From Pseudomonas oryzicola (GTDB taxonomy: Bacteria > Pseudomonadota > Gammaproteobacteria > Pseudomonadales > Pseudomonadaceae): a stretch of DNA of 64,000 nucleotides. Made by a program: the position numbers and the translations under genes. The stretch is from the NCBI RefSeq assembly GCF_014269185.2, contig NZ_JABWRZ020000002.1, forward strand, positions 248,001-312,000, written 5' to 3'. The notes under the pieces are model-generated. The model was not told the DNA's origin and did no database searches. It was given only the letters and a program-made list of their open reading frames with translations. Positions within the stretch are counted from its first letter, which is position 1, and the number at the start of each line of letters is the position of its first letter. Of this stretch, positions 20,168-30,566 are shown piece after piece.

Positions 20168-21014
20168 GCCGGTGCGCCTGCAAACGCAGGTGGGCACGCT
20201 GCCCCGGCGCCAGGCTCAGGCCTTCACCACTGCCGCTGGCGGCCTCGACGCAGACGAAGCGCTGGCACTCGCGGCCGGTCACGCCCATCAGCGGGCGATT
20301 GCCCGGGTGCCAGACCACGGTGTCGTCACTGTCGCCAGTATCGATGCACAGCTCACGCTGCCAGGCCGGGTCCTGCAATTGCACCCGTGGCGTGCCGGGG
20401 TAGACCTTCTGGCAGCCGCCCTTGAGCTTCAGCGCGCCATCCTCACGGCAGGCCTGGCGGTTGAGGCGGTCATAGCCTTCGATGTCCTCGAGCCCGGACA
20501 GCGCTATCTCGGACACGTCACTGATACACCAGTAGGCCAGCAGGGCATGGCTCAGCTGGCAGGGTTCGCTGTCCTGGTGCTCGGTGCTCAGGCTCAGCTC
20601 CATGCGGCTGTCCAGCCGGGCATGCAGGTCGACCTGCCAGTCGCACAGGTCCAGCCGCCATTTCAGGGTCACGCCCTCCTCGTCCTCGCGGCTCTCCACC
20701 AGCTTCCAGTCCAGCAGGCGCGCCCAGCCATGGGCCGGCCACAGGTCCTCGCTGGGGTGACGGCCATACCAAGGCCAGCACACCGGCACGCCACCGCGGA
20801 TCGCCCCAACCTGCGGCCACTGTTCGGCACACCACAGCCAGGGCCGTTCGCCGGCCGGCTGAAAATGCAGCAGTTGCGCGCCCTGGCGGCTGAACACCGC
20901 CTGGCAGCGTGGGTGGTCGATGATCAGCACATCGCGCTGCTGGTAACGCTCCCACTCGAACGTCGGCCGGGGCCGTTGCGAGGTAAAGAAGCGATGAAGC
21001 GGATGTTCAGGCAT
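20160..21014 (-). CDS. D-hexose-6-phosphate mutarotase (YeaD-like)
   Basis: A 284-residue galactose-mutarotase-fold enzyme that equilibrates anomers of glucose-6-phosphate. It has the family pattern [18 protein letters not shown] and [11 protein letters not shown] near residues 70-105, with the conserved Arg and His. It follows oprB on the same strand across a strong hairpin. Position beside the glucose uptake and zwf genes fits its role of feeding the beta-anomer to Zwf. Confidence 0.9.
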   Translation of the reverse strand: MPEHPLHRFFTSQRPRPTFEWERYQQRDVLIIDHPRCQAVFSRQGAQLLHFQPAGERPWLWCAEQWPQVGAIRGGVPVCWPWYGRHPSEDLWPAHGWARLLDWKLVESREDEEGVTLKWRLDLCDWQVDLHARLDSRMELSLSTEHQDSEPCQLSHALLAYWCISDVSEIALSGLEDIEGYDRLNRQACREDGALKLKGGCQKVYPGTPRVQLQDPAWQRELCIDTGDSDDTVVWHPGNRPLMGVTGRECQRFVCVEAASGSGEGLSLAPGQRAHLRLQAHRLS

Positions 21015-21061
21015 GTTCAGGGCTCTTGTTGTTTGAGATAGCGCTGTCTCGACCTATCCCT

Positions 21062-21088
21062 GGCACCCACTGCAGGCCAGTGGGTGCC
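21062..21088. terminator. Hairpin between oprB and mutarotase gene
   Basis: GGCACCCACTG and CAGTGGGTGCC form a perfect 11-bp stem with a 5-base loop. There is no U-run on the minus strand, so it more likely moderates read-through or protects the oprB 3' end than stops all transcription. Confidence 0.5.
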
Positions 21089-21130
21089 GGGAGCCGAAAT
21101 TGGATTGGCGTAAATTTACAACAATTGTTC

Positions 21131-22474
21131 TTAGAATGACGACTGAATCTTCAAGCCTGCGACCAGCGCATTGTCCACCTCGTCGACCCCGCCAGGGCTC
21201 TTGATGTACTGCAGGTTGGGCCGCACGGTCAGCCAGTTGGTGACGTGGAAGCCGTAATAGAGCTCGGCGTTGTACTCGGTACGTTGCAGTGGCACGAACC
21301 CGGGATTGTCATAATCGTCTATACCGCTCTGGGCGTTGAGCAGCTCGGCGCGTTTCTTCACGTCGTCATTCACATGAATGCGTGCCACGCCAAAGCCGAT
21401 ATCGTCCTTGGGCCGGGCGTCGAAGGCACCTTTGTAGACCAAGCCTACCTGCTGGTAGTTGTCGACCACGTTGGTGGCCTTGTCGTGCACGGTGAAGTTG
21501 GCGAACAGGCTCAGGCCACGGTTGACATCGCCAGCATGGGCGGTCACCTGCTGCTGCGCCACGACCCACCAGCCGTGCTTGCTGGAGTGCGACTTGAAGG
21601 CTTCGCCAGTCAGCGCCTGCGGGTTACCGTTGACATCGTCGAATACATCATCGGCCTTGGCCGTGCTGTAGTAGTAACCCAGGCGGTACTCGCCCGGCAG
21701 GCCGTTGACCTTGGGTGACCACACCGCTTCCACCGGCAGTATCGCGCCCTTGGTGCCGCTGCCACTGAGCTTGAAGCCGTTGCCGGTTTCCAGGTTGGAA
21801 GGATTCTGCTCGAAGGCGCCGACCTGGACGAAGAATTCCGGGGTGATGTTGTACTTGACCCGCAGGGCCCACTGGCTGACCGGCCAGTTGTACCAGATAC
21901 CGCCGACCCAGTTGCCCACCTGTGAGCCGCAGAAGGCCAGGTTCTGGAAGTCGCAGGGGAAGCTGTTGAAGTCCTCGCCTTCACCGAAGCGACCGAATTT
22001 CACGTCCAGCGCGCCGTCGAAGTATTTCTGCTTGATCCACATCTGGGTCAGACGCCAGGTCTGGCCGCGGCCCCACACTTCCTGCACCGAACTGAACTGC
22101 CCGGCGCGCGGGTCGCTGATGCGGTCGTTGGACAGGTTGCGACCACTGCGCTCGGTGATTGCCAGCTTGAACTCGGCATCGTGCCAGCCAAGGATCTTCT
22201 GCAGGTCCAGGTGTGCGCCAAGCGCGAACTGGTCGCTATAGCGCGCGGTCTTGTCATCGTTGTAGCCGCCGTGCAAGTTGCCGGCGACCTCACCGACATA
22301 ATCCAGAGTGAAGTCGTAACCTTTTTCCAGCAATTCGGTGCGGGTGCCGCCCCAGTCGCCGGTCATCCACTTCGATTCGCTGGAAAAGGCCTCGGCAGCC
22401 TGCGTGCCGCTGCTACCAACGATGGCAAGCAAGGCCAACGAGCCCAATGTCCTGATGCGTTTGCGCTGTTCCAT
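21131..22474 (-). CDS. oprB: Carbohydrate-selective porin OprB
   Basis: The precursor is 447 residues with a signal peptide cut after about residue 26 (SLALLAIVGSSGTQA-AEAF). The mature protein begins SESKWMTGDWGGTRTELLEKGYDF, the OprB family hallmark GDWGGTR, and continues as alternating beta-strands to a C-terminal aromatic residue (KIQSSF). It lets glucose cross the outer membrane. It lies 41 bp after gtsD, as the end of the glucose ABC-transport operon. Confidence 0.95.
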   Translation of the reverse strand: MEQRKRIRTLGSLALLAIVGSSGTQAAEAFSSESKWMTGDWGGTRTELLEKGYDFTLDYVGEVAGNLHGGYNDDKTARYSDQFALGAHLDLQKILGWHDAEFKLAITERSGRNLSNDRISDPRAGQFSSVQEVWGRGQTWRLTQMWIKQKYFDGALDVKFGRFGEGEDFNSFPCDFQNLAFCGSQVGNWVGGIWYNWPVSQWALRVKYNITPEFFVQVGAFEQNPSNLETGNGFKLSGSGTKGAILPVEAVWSPKVNGLPGEYRLGYYYSTAKADDVFDDVNGNPQALTGEAFKSHSSKHGWWVVAQQQVTAHAGDVNRGLSLFANFTVHDKATNVVDNYQQVGLVYKGAFDARPKDDIGFGVARIHVNDDVKKRAELLNAQSGIDDYDNPGFVPLQRTEYNAELYYGFHVTNWLTVRPNLQYIKSPGGVDEVDNALVAGLKIQSSF

Positions 22475-22515
22475 CCCTTTGCGTCCTCTTTTTTCTTATT
22501 GGTGGTGTAGACGAG

Positions 22516-23670
22516 TCAACGGCCCTTGAAGTGAGCCACGTTGTCCTTTACTGCTGCGGCGGAGCTGGCCAGATGCACGCGCTCGCCGCTTTCGGCGTCG
22601 AACAGCAGCACCCGGGCCGGGTCGAACTGCAGGTTCAGGTTGTCACCTACCTGGCACGTCACATCCGGCGCCAGGCGGCAGCAAACCTTGGTCTGGTTGA
22701 GGGTGACGAACACCAGCAGGTCCGGCCCGGTAGGCTCGGTCACCTGCACCTCGGCACGGATGCCAGGCAAGCCGTTGCCCTCCCCGGTGCCCAGCGCGAT
22801 CTGTTCGGGACGAATGCCCAGAATGATCTCGCGCCCCTCGAGTTCGTCGGCAGCCAGACCCAAAGGCAGTTCGCAGCGCGCCTGGCCGCTGTCGAGCAGC
22901 GCCAGCAGGCGGCCATCCTGTTTGCTCAGGCGTACCGGGATGAAGTTCATCGGCGGCGAACCGATGAAGCTGGCGACAAACTGGTTGGCCGGGTCGTTGT
23001 AGATCTGTTGCGGGGTGCCGAACTGCTGGATGATGCCGTCCTTCATCACCGCCACCTTGTCGCCCAGGGTCATGGCCTCGATCTGGTCATGGGTGACATA
23101 CACGGTGGTGGTCTTCAGGCGCTGGTGCATCAGTTTCATTTCGGTGCGCATCTCGACGCGCAGCTTGGCATCGAGGTTGGACAGCGGTTCATCGAACAGG
23201 TAGATCTTCGGCCGCCGCGCCAGCGCCCGGCCCATGGCCACGCGCTGTTGCTGGCCGCCGGACAGCTGCGCCGGCTTGCGCGCCAGCAGGTGCTCGATCT
23301 GCAGCAGCTTGGCCACCCGCGCCACCTCCTCGTCGATGGCAGCCTGGGGCAGCTTGCGGATCTTCAGGCCGAACTCGATGTTCTCGCGCACGCTCATGGT
23401 CGGGTACAGCGCGTAGGACTGGAACACCATGGCGATGTCCCGGTCCTTGGGGCTCATGCCGCTGACATCCTGCTGGTCGATGAGAATCGCCCCGCCGGTG
23501 ATCTGCTCCAGGCCGGCAATGCAGTTCATCAAGGTCGACTTGCCGCAGCCCGAGGGGCCGACCAGGATCAGGAACTCGCCATCCTTGATCGACAGCTGGA
23601 TGTCCTTGAGGGTGTCCGGCAGGCCGCTGCCGTAGGTCTTGTTCACATTGCGAAGTTCGAGCGTTGCCAT
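22516..23670 (-). CDS. gtsD: Glucose ABC transporter ATP-binding subunit
   Basis: A 384-residue MalK/UgpC-like ATPase: Walker [10 protein letters not shown] near residue 38, Q-loop, signature [15 protein letters not shown], Walker [13 protein letters not shown], and the C-terminal TOBE/MalK regulatory domain. It energises glucose import together with GtsB and GtsC. The ATG lies 3 bp after the gtsC stop. Confidence 0.95.
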   Translation of the reverse strand: MATLELRNVNKTYGSGLPDTLKDIQLSIKDGEFLILVGPSGCGKSTLMNCIAGLEQITGGAILIDQQDVSGMSPKDRDIAMVFQSYALYPTMSVRENIEFGLKIRKLPQAAIDEEVARVAKLLQIEHLLARKPAQLSGGQQQRVAMGRALARRPKIYLFDEPLSNLDAKLRVEMRTEMKLMHQRLKTTTVYVTHDQIEAMTLGDKVAVMKDGIIQQFGTPQQIYNDPANQFVASFIGSPPMNFIPVRLSKQDGRLLALLDSGQARCELPLGLAADELEGREIILGIRPEQIALGTGEGNGLPGIRAEVQVTEPTGPDLLVFVTLNQTKVCCRLAPDVTCQVGDNLNLQFDPARVLLFDAESGERVHLASSAAAVKDNVAHFKGR

Positions 23671-23673
23671 GAC

Positions 23674-24519
23674 TTACCCCTTTACCGCGCCAGCCGTCAG
23701 GCCGCGGACGAAATATTTGCCTGCCACCACGTAGACCAGCAGGGTTGGCAGGCCGGCTATCATCGCCGCCGCCATGTCGACGTTGTATTCCTTGGCCCCT
23801 GTACTGGTGTTGACCAGGTTGTTCAAGGCCACGGTGATCGGTTGCGAGTCGCCACTGGAGAACACCACGCCAAACAGGAAGTCGTTCCAGATCTGGGTGA
23901 ACTGCCAGATCAGGCAGACCATGATGATCGGCGTGGACATCGGCAGGATGATGCGGCGGAAGATGGTGAAGAAACCGGCGCCATCCAGCCGCGCAGCCTT
24001 GACCAGCGCATCGGGGACGCTCACGTAGAAGTTGCGGAAAAACAGCGTGGTAAAGGCCAGGCCATAGACCACATGCACCAGCACCAGGCCGCTGGTAGTG
24101 CTGGCCAGGCCGAGCTTGCCGAGGGTGAACGAGGCCGGCAGCAGCACGGTCTGGAACGGCAGAAAGCAGCCGAACAACAGCAGGCCGAAGAACAGCTGGG
24201 AACCGCGGAAACGCCACATCGACAGCACGTAGCCGTTCAGCGCGCCGATGGCGGTGGAGATCAGCACTGCCGGCACGGTGATCATGATCGAGTTCCAGAA
24301 GTAACCGCTGACCGTGGCCCAGGCCTTGACCCAACCGATACCGCTGAATACCGTCGGCCAGCTCAGCAGGTTGCCGGTGCTGATATCGTCCGGGGTCTTG
24401 AAGCTGGTCAGCAGCATCACCACCAGCGGCACCAGGTACAGCAACACGGCCAGCAACAGCACCGCGTGGATGGCGATGCGGCTGAGGCTCAGCACGGGTT
24501 TGTCGACAGGGCTATGCAT
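23674..24519 (-). CDS. gtsC: Glucose ABC transporter permease
   Basis: A 281-residue inner-membrane protein of the MalG type. ATG 24519 (MHSPVDKPVLS) overlaps the gtsB stop by 8 bp; upstream residues in the same frame are not family-like. Six hydrophobic helices are visible, and the EAA-like loop (VSVPDALVKAARLDGAGFFTIF) that contacts the ATPase is intact. Confidence 0.94.
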   Translation of the reverse strand: MHSPVDKPVLSLSRIAIHAVLLLAVLLYLVPLVVMLLTSFKTPDDISTGNLLSWPTVFSGIGWVKAWATVSGYFWNSIMITVPAVLISTAIGALNGYVLSMWRFRGSQLFFGLLLFGCFLPFQTVLLPASFTLGKLGLASTTSGLVLVHVVYGLAFTTLFFRNFYVSVPDALVKAARLDGAGFFTIFRRIILPMSTPIIMVCLIWQFTQIWNDFLFGVVFSSGDSQPITVALNNLVNTSTGAKEYNVDMAAAMIAGLPTLLVYVVAGKYFVRGLTAGAVKG

Positions 24520-25420
24520 GGCGTTTGCTCCGCAGCTCCGAGTACAGGTAAGGCACGAGGATCGCCAGGATCGCTCCGAGCATGAGGATGGCGCTGGCCG
24601 AGCCCATGCCCATCTGGCCACGGCTGAAGGTGAACGAATACATGAACATCGCCGGCAGATCGGAGGAGTAGCCCGGGCCGCCAGCCGTCATCGCCGCCAC
24701 CAGGTCGAAGCTCTTGATGGCAATGTGCGCGAGAATCATCAGCGAGCTGAAGAACACCGGGCGCAGGCTGGGCAGCACCACGCGCCAGTAGATGCGCGGC
24801 AGGCTGGCGCCGTCGATCTGCGCGGCGCGGATGATCGATGGGTCGACACCGCGCAGGCCGGCGAGGAACATCGCCATGATGAAGCCCGATGCCTGCCATA
24901 CCGCGGCAATCACCAGGCAGTACACCACCCGGTCCGGGTCGATCAGCCAGTCCAGGCGGAAACCTTCCCAGCCCCAGTCACGCAGCAGCTTGTCCAGGCC
25001 CATGCCCGGGTTGAGCAGCCACTTCCAGGCGGTGCCGGTGACGATCATCGACAGCGCCATGGGGTACAGGTAGATGGTGCGGATGAAGCCTTCGCGGCGG
25101 ATGCGCTGGTCCAGCAGGACCGCCAGCAGCACGCCGATGACCAGGCTGATGGCGATGAACAGGCCGCCGAACAGCAGCAGGTTCTTGCTCGCTACCCACC
25201 AGCGGTCGTTGTCGAACAGCCGGGCGTACTGGGCCAGGCCGGCCCACTTGTAGGTCGGCAGGAAGGTCGAAGTGGTGAAGGACAGGACAAAGGTCCAGAG
25301 GATGTAGCCGTAGAAGCCCGCCAGGACGATGAACATGCTTGGCGCCAGCACCAGCTTGGGTAGCCAGCGCTGCAGCGCGTCCAGGGGTGAGGCCCGCAGT
25401 TGGGCGGTTGTTGTGGTCAT
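24512..25420 (-). CDS. gtsB: Glucose ABC transporter permease
   Basis: A 302-residue MalF-type permease with about six membrane helices and the EAA loop (LRGVDPSIIRAAQIDGASL). It pairs with GtsC in the membrane. A REP pair lies between it and gtsA, which can lower expression of the downstream genes relative to the binding protein. Confidence 0.94.
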   Translation of the reverse strand: MTTTTAQLRASPLDALQRWLPKLVLAPSMFIVLAGFYGYILWTFVLSFTTSTFLPTYKWAGLAQYARLFDNDRWWVASKNLLLFGGLFIAISLVIGVLLAVLLDQRIRREGFIRTIYLYPMALSMIVTGTAWKWLLNPGMGLDKLLRDWGWEGFRLDWLIDPDRVVYCLVIAAVWQASGFIMAMFLAGLRGVDPSIIRAAQIDGASLPRIYWRVVLPSLRPVFFSSLMILAHIAIKSFDLVAAMTAGGPGYSSDLPAMFMYSFTFSRGQMGMGSASAILMLGAILAILVPYLYSELRSKRHA

Positions 25421-25455
25421 GTTGTGGATCTCGAGGTAAAGGCGATGCTTTGCAC

Positions 25456-25551
25456 CGCTTCGCGGGCACGCCCGCTCCCACAGGGGGCCTGCTCACCACA
25501 GGTCCCGGGCAGGACGCCGAACCTGTGGGAGCGGGCTTGCCCGCGAATGGC
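25456..25551. repeat. Inverted REP pair between gtsA and gtsB
   Basis: Two facing copies of the 'TTCGCGGGC...GCCCGCTCCCACAG' REP unit lie at about 25456-25484 and 25522-25551. The arms could pair to form a large hairpin within the operon transcript, as often found after genes for periplasmic binding proteins. Confidence 0.8.
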
Positions 25552-25552
25552 T

Positions 25553-26851
25553 TTACTGGGCTGCCTTGATCGCCGCCGCCAGCTTCTTCGCCGCATCGGC
25601 CGGGTCGGCCTTCGGGTCGTTGATGTAGTTGGTCACCACATCGAAGAACGCGCCCTGCACGGCCAGCGTGGTGGCCATGTTGTGCGCCATGCTCGGCTGC
25701 AGCCCGCCGCTCTTGGCGTCGGCGAGGAAGTCCTTGGCGGAGGTTTGCGCGCAGGCATCGAAGCCGTACTTGCCCATGTCGGCCAGCATGTCGTTGCGTA
25801 CCGGGATGGAGCCCTTGTTGATACTGAAAACCTTCTGGAAGTCCTGGCCCAGCACCTTGCGTGCAATGTCCTGCTGGCCGGCGGCGGTGCCTTCGTCGTT
25901 TTGCTTGAACACCACCAGCGAATCGATGTTGTACAGGAACGCCTTGTCCGTGCCGGGGAATGGCACGCACTGGTAGTCCTTGCCGGCGGTTTTCTTCGCC
26001 AGGGTCCACTCGCTCTTGGCCCAGTCGCCCATGATCTGCATGCCGGCCTTGCCGTTGATGACCTTGGCCGCTTCGAGGTTCCAGTCCTGGCCCTTGCCAT
26101 CCGGGTCCATGTAGGTGGCGACCTTCTTCAGCTCGGTCAGCGCCTTGACCATCTGCGGGCCGATCAGGGTGTCGCTGTCGAGGTCGACAAGGGCCTTCTT
26201 GTAGCCATCGACCCCCATCACGGCCAGCACCACGCTTTCGAATACGGTGCTGTCCTGCCACGGCTGGCCGCCATGGGCGAGCGGGATGAAGCCGGCGGCC
26301 TTGAGCTTGTCGGCGGCGGCGTAGAATTCGTCGAGAGTGGTCGGCGCCTTGTCGATGCCGGCCTTCTTGAACACTTCGGGGTTGATCCACAGCCAGTTGA
26401 TGCGGTGGATGTTCACCGGTACGGCGACGTAGTCACCGTCATACTTCACGGTGTCGGCGACTTTCTTGTCCAGCAGCGTGTCCCACTTCTCTTCCTTGGC
26501 CACGTCCTTGAGTACGTCGGCATCAAGCAGGCCGGTGGCTGCCCAGTCCTGGATGTCCGGCCCTTTGATCTGCGCGACACCCGGCGGGTTGCCAGCCACG
26601 GCGCGGCTCTTGAGCACGGTCATGGCCGTCGCGCCCCCGCCGCCTGCGACAGCGCCGTCCTTCCAGGTGAAGCCGTCTTTTTCGACCTGGGCCTTGAGCA
26701 CATCGACTGCCGCTTTTTCACCACCGGATGTCCACCAGTGCACCACCTCGATACTGCCTTTGGAATCGGCAGCCAGGGCAGTGAGCGGGAGCAGGGAAGC
26801 CCCTAGCGAGGCAATGGAGATTGCGGCAGCGAGACGAAACGTAGAGTTCAT
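25553..26851 (-). CDS. gtsA: Glucose ABC transporter periplasmic binding protein
   Basis: The precursor is 432 residues with a signal peptide ([21 protein letters not shown], cut near residue 28). The extracellular solute-binding protein family 1 fold is visible ([39 protein letters not shown]). It binds glucose in the periplasm and delivers it to GtsBC. It is the first gts gene on the minus strand. Confidence 0.94.
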   Translation of the reverse strand: MNSTFRLAAAISIASLGASLLPLTALAADSKGSIEVVHWWTSGGEKAAVDVLKAQVEKDGFTWKDGAVAGGGGATAMTVLKSRAVAGNPPGVAQIKGPDIQDWAATGLLDADVLKDVAKEEKWDTLLDKKVADTVKYDGDYVAVPVNIHRINWLWINPEVFKKAGIDKAPTTLDEFYAAADKLKAAGFIPLAHGGQPWQDSTVFESVVLAVMGVDGYKKALVDLDSDTLIGPQMVKALTELKKVATYMDPDGKGQDWNLEAAKVINGKAGMQIMGDWAKSEWTLAKKTAGKDYQCVPFPGTDKAFLYNIDSLVVFKQNDEGTAAGQQDIARKVLGQDFQKVFSINKGSIPVRNDMLADMGKYGFDACAQTSAKDFLADAKSGGLQPSMAHNMATTLAVQGAFFDVVTNYINDPKADPADAAKKLAAAIKAAQ

Positions 26852-26958
26852 CGAAGCACCTTTCTTGTTGTTATGCCGTGCAAGTCGGTCGCTTGCGTTG
26901 CATTGAGTCTAAACAGCGTGCGCGCCTCGTCAGGTAACGAAGCGATGCGTGAATGTCA

Positions 26959-28206
26959 TCATCTGGTTACATTGGCCGCCAGGCTGCTGGCCAGGCTCGG
27001 TGCCAGCGGCAAGCCCGGCAGCAGCAGTGCCTGGTAGGCGTGGTAGAGGTCGGGCTTGCCCGGCCACAGCGTGCCGGCCGGCTGGTTGTGCGCATCGAGT
27101 TCGTGATGCCAGCTGCCCGCAACCAGGTCGATGAAATAGTTGGCAATGAAGCCCCAGCAGCGCCCGTACCACTGCTCGTAGCGTGCCTCGCCAGTACGCT
27201 GCAACAGCGCCGCTGCGGCGGCGCAGGCCTCGGCATGCACCCAATGCAGGCGAGCGCGCACCATCGGGCGGTCGGCCCAGTCCAGGGTATAGACAAAACC
27301 CTCCGCGCCATCGACGCTCCACGCGTGCAAACAGGCCGCGTCGAACAGCGCGCTCGCGTCATCCACCAGCCAGCCCGGTGCACCCAGGCCGGCCCGTTCG
27401 AGGCTGGCCTCCAGATGCAGCAGCAACCGCGCCCACTCCAGCGCATGCCCGGGGGTGGTGCCATAAGGGCGGAAAGGATCAGCCGGGCGCTCCTGGTTGT
27501 AGTGCGGCAGTGGCTGCCAGAAGGCATCGAAGTGCTCGATGACGCGGTGACCGTTGGCGGCGGCATGGCCATGAATGATGCGTTCGGCGATGCGCAGGGC
27601 ACGTTGCAGCCACAGGTGGTTGCCTGTGACGTCGGCCAAGGCCAGGAAGGCTTCGACCGCGTGCATGTTGCTGTTGGCGCCACGGTACGGTTCGGGCAAC
27701 TGCCAGCCACGGGAGAAGGATTCGCTGAGGGCGCCCTCTTCTTCGCTCCAGAAATGCGCTTCAAGTATCTGTACCGCGTCTTCCAGCAGGGCGGGCGCGT
27801 CGACAGCGCCGGCCAGCACGGCCGAGCTGGCGGCGAGGGCGACGAAGGCATGCAGGTAGGCCGCTTTGCCGCTGTCGGTATCGCCACCGGGATGGGCGAA
27901 CCAGCCGCCATAGGTGGCGTCCTGCATGGCACCGCGCAGGGCAGCCACGCCGTGTTCGACATAGGCCAGGTAACCGGGCTGGCCCTGCAGGTGGGCCAGG
28001 GCGAAGCAGTGGGTCATGCGGGCAGTGTTCAGGGTGTCGGCACGGGCACCGGGGGCAAGCCACCCCTTGGCATCCAGTCCGCCGAAGCCGTCGGGCAGTT
28101 TCGAGGCCTTGGCGAAGGCCAGCAGGCGCTGCGCTTCGGCCAGGCGCCAGGCGGTGTGGTCCGGGTTGTCGAGCCAGCAGGGGGCAGGTAGGTTATGGGT
28201 GTTCAT
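26959..28206 (-). CDS. AGE-family sugar epimerase/isomerase
   Basis: The 415 residues resemble the N-acylglucosamine 2-epimerase/mannose isomerase (alpha/alpha)6 barrel, with conserved RMTHCFALAH, GGWFAHPGG, YLHAFVALAASSA and the final HELDAHNQP. Its preferred sugar cannot be told from sequence; aldose-ketose isomerisation of mannose or glucose is likely. It lies about 107 bp upstream of gtsA on the same strand, which suggests a role in sugar uptake or use. Confidence 0.85.
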   Translation of the reverse strand: MNTHNLPAPCWLDNPDHTAWRLAEAQRLLAFAKASKLPDGFGGLDAKGWLAPGARADTLNTARMTHCFALAHLQGQPGYLAYVEHGVAALRGAMQDATYGGWFAHPGGDTDSGKAAYLHAFVALAASSAVLAGAVDAPALLEDAVQILEAHFWSEEEGALSESFSRGWQLPEPYRGANSNMHAVEAFLALADVTGNHLWLQRALRIAERIIHGHAAANGHRVIEHFDAFWQPLPHYNQERPADPFRPYGTTPGHALEWARLLLHLEASLERAGLGAPGWLVDDASALFDAACLHAWSVDGAEGFVYTLDWADRPMVRARLHWVHAEACAAAAALLQRTGEARYEQWYGRCWGFIANYFIDLVAGSWHHELDAHNQPAGTLWPGKPDLYHAYQALLLPGLPLAPSLASSLAANVTR

Positions 28207-28334
28207 GGGCCAGCTTGATCCTTGCCAGTCGTGGGCGAATTCTAGTCAGCGCGGTTGGGCGGGATGTCACGAAGGACGGCGGAATTGTCACCAGGCAGTG
28301 ACATTCGCCTGGCTGTGCGCCCCCCCCTGGACGC

Positions 28335-29789
28335 TCAGTCCATGCCCCGCGGCAGATACAACGTCACCCGCAACCCGCCCTCGCGCAGGTTGAGCAAACT
28401 CACCTCACCGCCATGGCTATGGGCAATGTTGCGTGCAATCCCCAACCCCAGCCCATAACCCTGCTGCTGCCCCGCCAGGCGGAAGTGCGGCTCGAACACC
28501 TGCTCCAGCTGCTGCTCGGGCACCCCTGGCCCGCGGTCATCGACCTGCAGCACGAAACCCTCGGCACTGTCGATGATGCGCAACCGTGCCCGCTCGCCGT
28601 ACTTGATTGCATTGTCGATCAGGTTGCCGATACACCGTCGCAATGCCAGCGGCTTGCCCGGGTACGGCGCCAGCGCCCGGCCTTCGAGGGTGATGCGGCC
28701 ATCGCCGAGGTAGGGCTCGGCAAGGATTTCCAATACCTGGTTGAGGTCGATGGGCTCGATGTTTTCATGAATGTCGGTGTCCTTAACGCACTGCAAGGCA
28801 CCTTTGACCAGCAACTCCAGTTCATCCAGGTCCTGGCTGAACTTGGCCTGCAGGCGTTCGTCCTCCAGCAGTTCCACCCGCAGACGCAGCCGGGTGATCG
28901 GCGTGCGCAGGTCATGCGAGATAGCGCTGAACAGCTGGCTACGTTCGGTCAGGTAGCGGCTGATACGTTCGCGCATGCTGTTGAACGCCCGGCCCACTTC
29001 CACCACCTCACTGCCACCGCCTTCGGCCACCGGCGCCACATCGGCACCCAGCGACATCTCGCGTGCGGCCCGAGCCAGGCGCTTGAGCGGCCAGCTCTGC
29101 CAGTGCACCAGCAGGCCGATGAACAGCAACAGCAAAACAGTGGTCAGCACGATGAAGCCGATCTGCTGGCGTGGCAGGCGTTCGGCCTCCAGGCTGGTAT
29201 AGGGTTCGGGCAACAGCGAGGCGATGTACAGCCACTCGCCCTCGCCGAGGCGGATCTGCGTCACCAGCACCGGCGGGTTGAGCGGTTCCAGGGTCAACGA
29301 GTAGTGCGCCCACGAGCGTGGCAGCTCGTCGAGTTTGAGTCCGCTGTTGAAGATGCGCAGGTCGTCGGGGTTGACGAACGCCACGGAAATTTCCATCTGC
29401 GAACCCAGGCGTTCATGCAGCACTTGCTGGAACACGTCGATCACCGCCTGCTTGCGCGGGGTGACCGGCAGTACCGGCATGTCCAGCGGCTTGGCGTTGA
29501 GCGACACGAAGAAGCGCGTGCCGCCCATGCTGCGCAGTTGGTCGAGCACCATGGGCCGGTAGCCCACCGGCAGCGAACGAAAGTAGCTGACGCTGGCACT
29601 CATCGAGTGAGCCAGGCTGCTGGCGCTGGCGCGCAGGCCTTGCAGTTGGCTGGCCCGCAACTGGGCGACCCAGATGATGCTGGACAAACCCTGGGCCAGC
29701 AGAACCACCAACAAGGTCAGCAGCAGCATGCGCCCCAGCAGCGAGCGCGGCAGCAACCGCCAGCGCCGCTCAGCAGGCACTGCAGACAT
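28335..29789 (-). CDS. gtrS: Sensor histidine kinase GtrS
   Basis: The start ATG 29789 (MSAVPAERRW) gives 484 residues and overlaps the gltR stop by 20 bp; a GTG at 29810 is also open. It has a membrane helix near residue 20-45, a periplasmic sensor region, a second helix (FIVLTTVLLLLFIGLLVHW), a HAMP domain, the phospho-acceptor AISHDLRTPITRLRLR, and an ATPase domain with N and G boxes (LIDNAIKYG; DRGPGVPEQ). In P. putida GtrS senses ketogluconate or 6-phosphogluconate and signals to GltR. Confidence 0.92.
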   Translation of the reverse strand: MSAVPAERRWRLLPRSLLGRMLLLTLLVVLLAQGLSSIIWVAQLRASQLQGLRASASSLAHSMSASVSYFRSLPVGYRPMVLDQLRSMGGTRFFVSLNAKPLDMPVLPVTPRKQAVIDVFQQVLHERLGSQMEISVAFVNPDDLRIFNSGLKLDELPRSWAHYSLTLEPLNPPVLVTQIRLGEGEWLYIASLLPEPYTSLEAERLPRQQIGFIVLTTVLLLLFIGLLVHWQSWPLKRLARAAREMSLGADVAPVAEGGGSEVVEVGRAFNSMRERISRYLTERSQLFSAISHDLRTPITRLRLRVELLEDERLQAKFSQDLDELELLVKGALQCVKDTDIHENIEPIDLNQVLEILAEPYLGDGRITLEGRALAPYPGKPLALRRCIGNLIDNAIKYGERARLRIIDSAEGFVLQVDDRGPGVPEQQLEQVFEPHFRLAGQQQGYGLGLGIARNIAHSHGGEVSLLNLREGGLRVTLYLPRGMD

Positions 29790-30495
29790 GAGCAGCCAGC
29801 AGGTAGCCACTGCCGCGCACGGTGCGGATCAGCCGAGGGGGTTTGTCGGTATCGCGCAGACGCTGGCGCAGACGGCTCACGGCCATGTCGACGATACGGT
29901 CCAGCGGCATCGGCTCACGGCCGCGGGTAGCGTTACCGATGGTGTCGCGGTCAAGGATCTGCTGCGGGTGATCGAGAAACAGCTTGAGCAGGGCGAAGTC
30001 GGCACCAGAGAGCATCACCTCCTCGCCGTCGCGATGAAACAGGCGATGGCTGACCGTGTCCAGGCGCCAGTCGTCGAAGGCCAGCACCGCACTGCCTGGC
30101 GCCGCCTGGCCGAACTCGGCACGGCGCAACAGGGCCTTGATCCGCGCCTGCAATTCGCGCGGGCTGAACGGTTTGCCCAGATAGTCGTCGGCGCCCAGTT
30201 CCAGGCCGATGACCCGGTCGGCTTCGTCTGAGCTGGCGGTGAGCATGATGATCGGAACCCGTGCCTGGCGCGGGTGCTGGCGCACCCAACGGCACAGGCT
30301 GAAGCCGTCTTCGTCGGGCAACATGACATCCAGGATGACCAGATCGCAGGGGGTGGTTTCCAGGGCGCGGCGAAAGCCCCTGCCGTCGGCTTCGGCATGT
30401 ACCTGGAAACCAGAGCGGCTCAGGTAGGTTTGCAGCAGTTCGCGGATTTCCTGGTCGTCGTCGACCATCAGGATCGATTTACCGGCAGTGCTCAA
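29770..30495 (-). CDS. gltR: OmpR-family response regulator GltR
   Basis: A 241-residue regulator: a receiver domain with the phospho-Asp in VILDVMLPDEDG (about D56) and switch Lys in GKPFSPREL, then an OmpR winged helix (about 145-235, TIGNATRGREPMPLDRIVDMAVSRLRQRL pattern). It is encoded with gtrS and regulates glucose uptake and edd/gap genes in relatives. It lies 71 bp after glk on the same strand. Confidence 0.93.
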   Translation of the reverse strand: MSTAGKSILMVDDDQEIRELLQTYLSRSGFQVHAEADGRGFRRALETTPCDLVILDVMLPDEDGFSLCRWVRQHPRQARVPIIMLTASSDEADRVIGLELGADDYLGKPFSPRELQARIKALLRRAEFGQAAPGSAVLAFDDWRLDTVSHRLFHRDGEEVMLSGADFALLKLFLDHPQQILDRDTIGNATRGREPMPLDRIVDMAVSRLRQRLRDTDKPPRLIRTVRGSGYLLAAHVCSAC

Positions 30496-30566
30496 GGTGG
30501 TCCTTCCTATTGTCTGGTTACAGGTCTTGGTTGCCTGCTATCGGGGCCGCTGCGCAACCCAACCAT

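Noticed and set aside
22531..24585. 684-codon plus-strand frame opposite gtsD and gtsC
   Set aside because: Antisense to two clear ABC-transporter genes; no family features.
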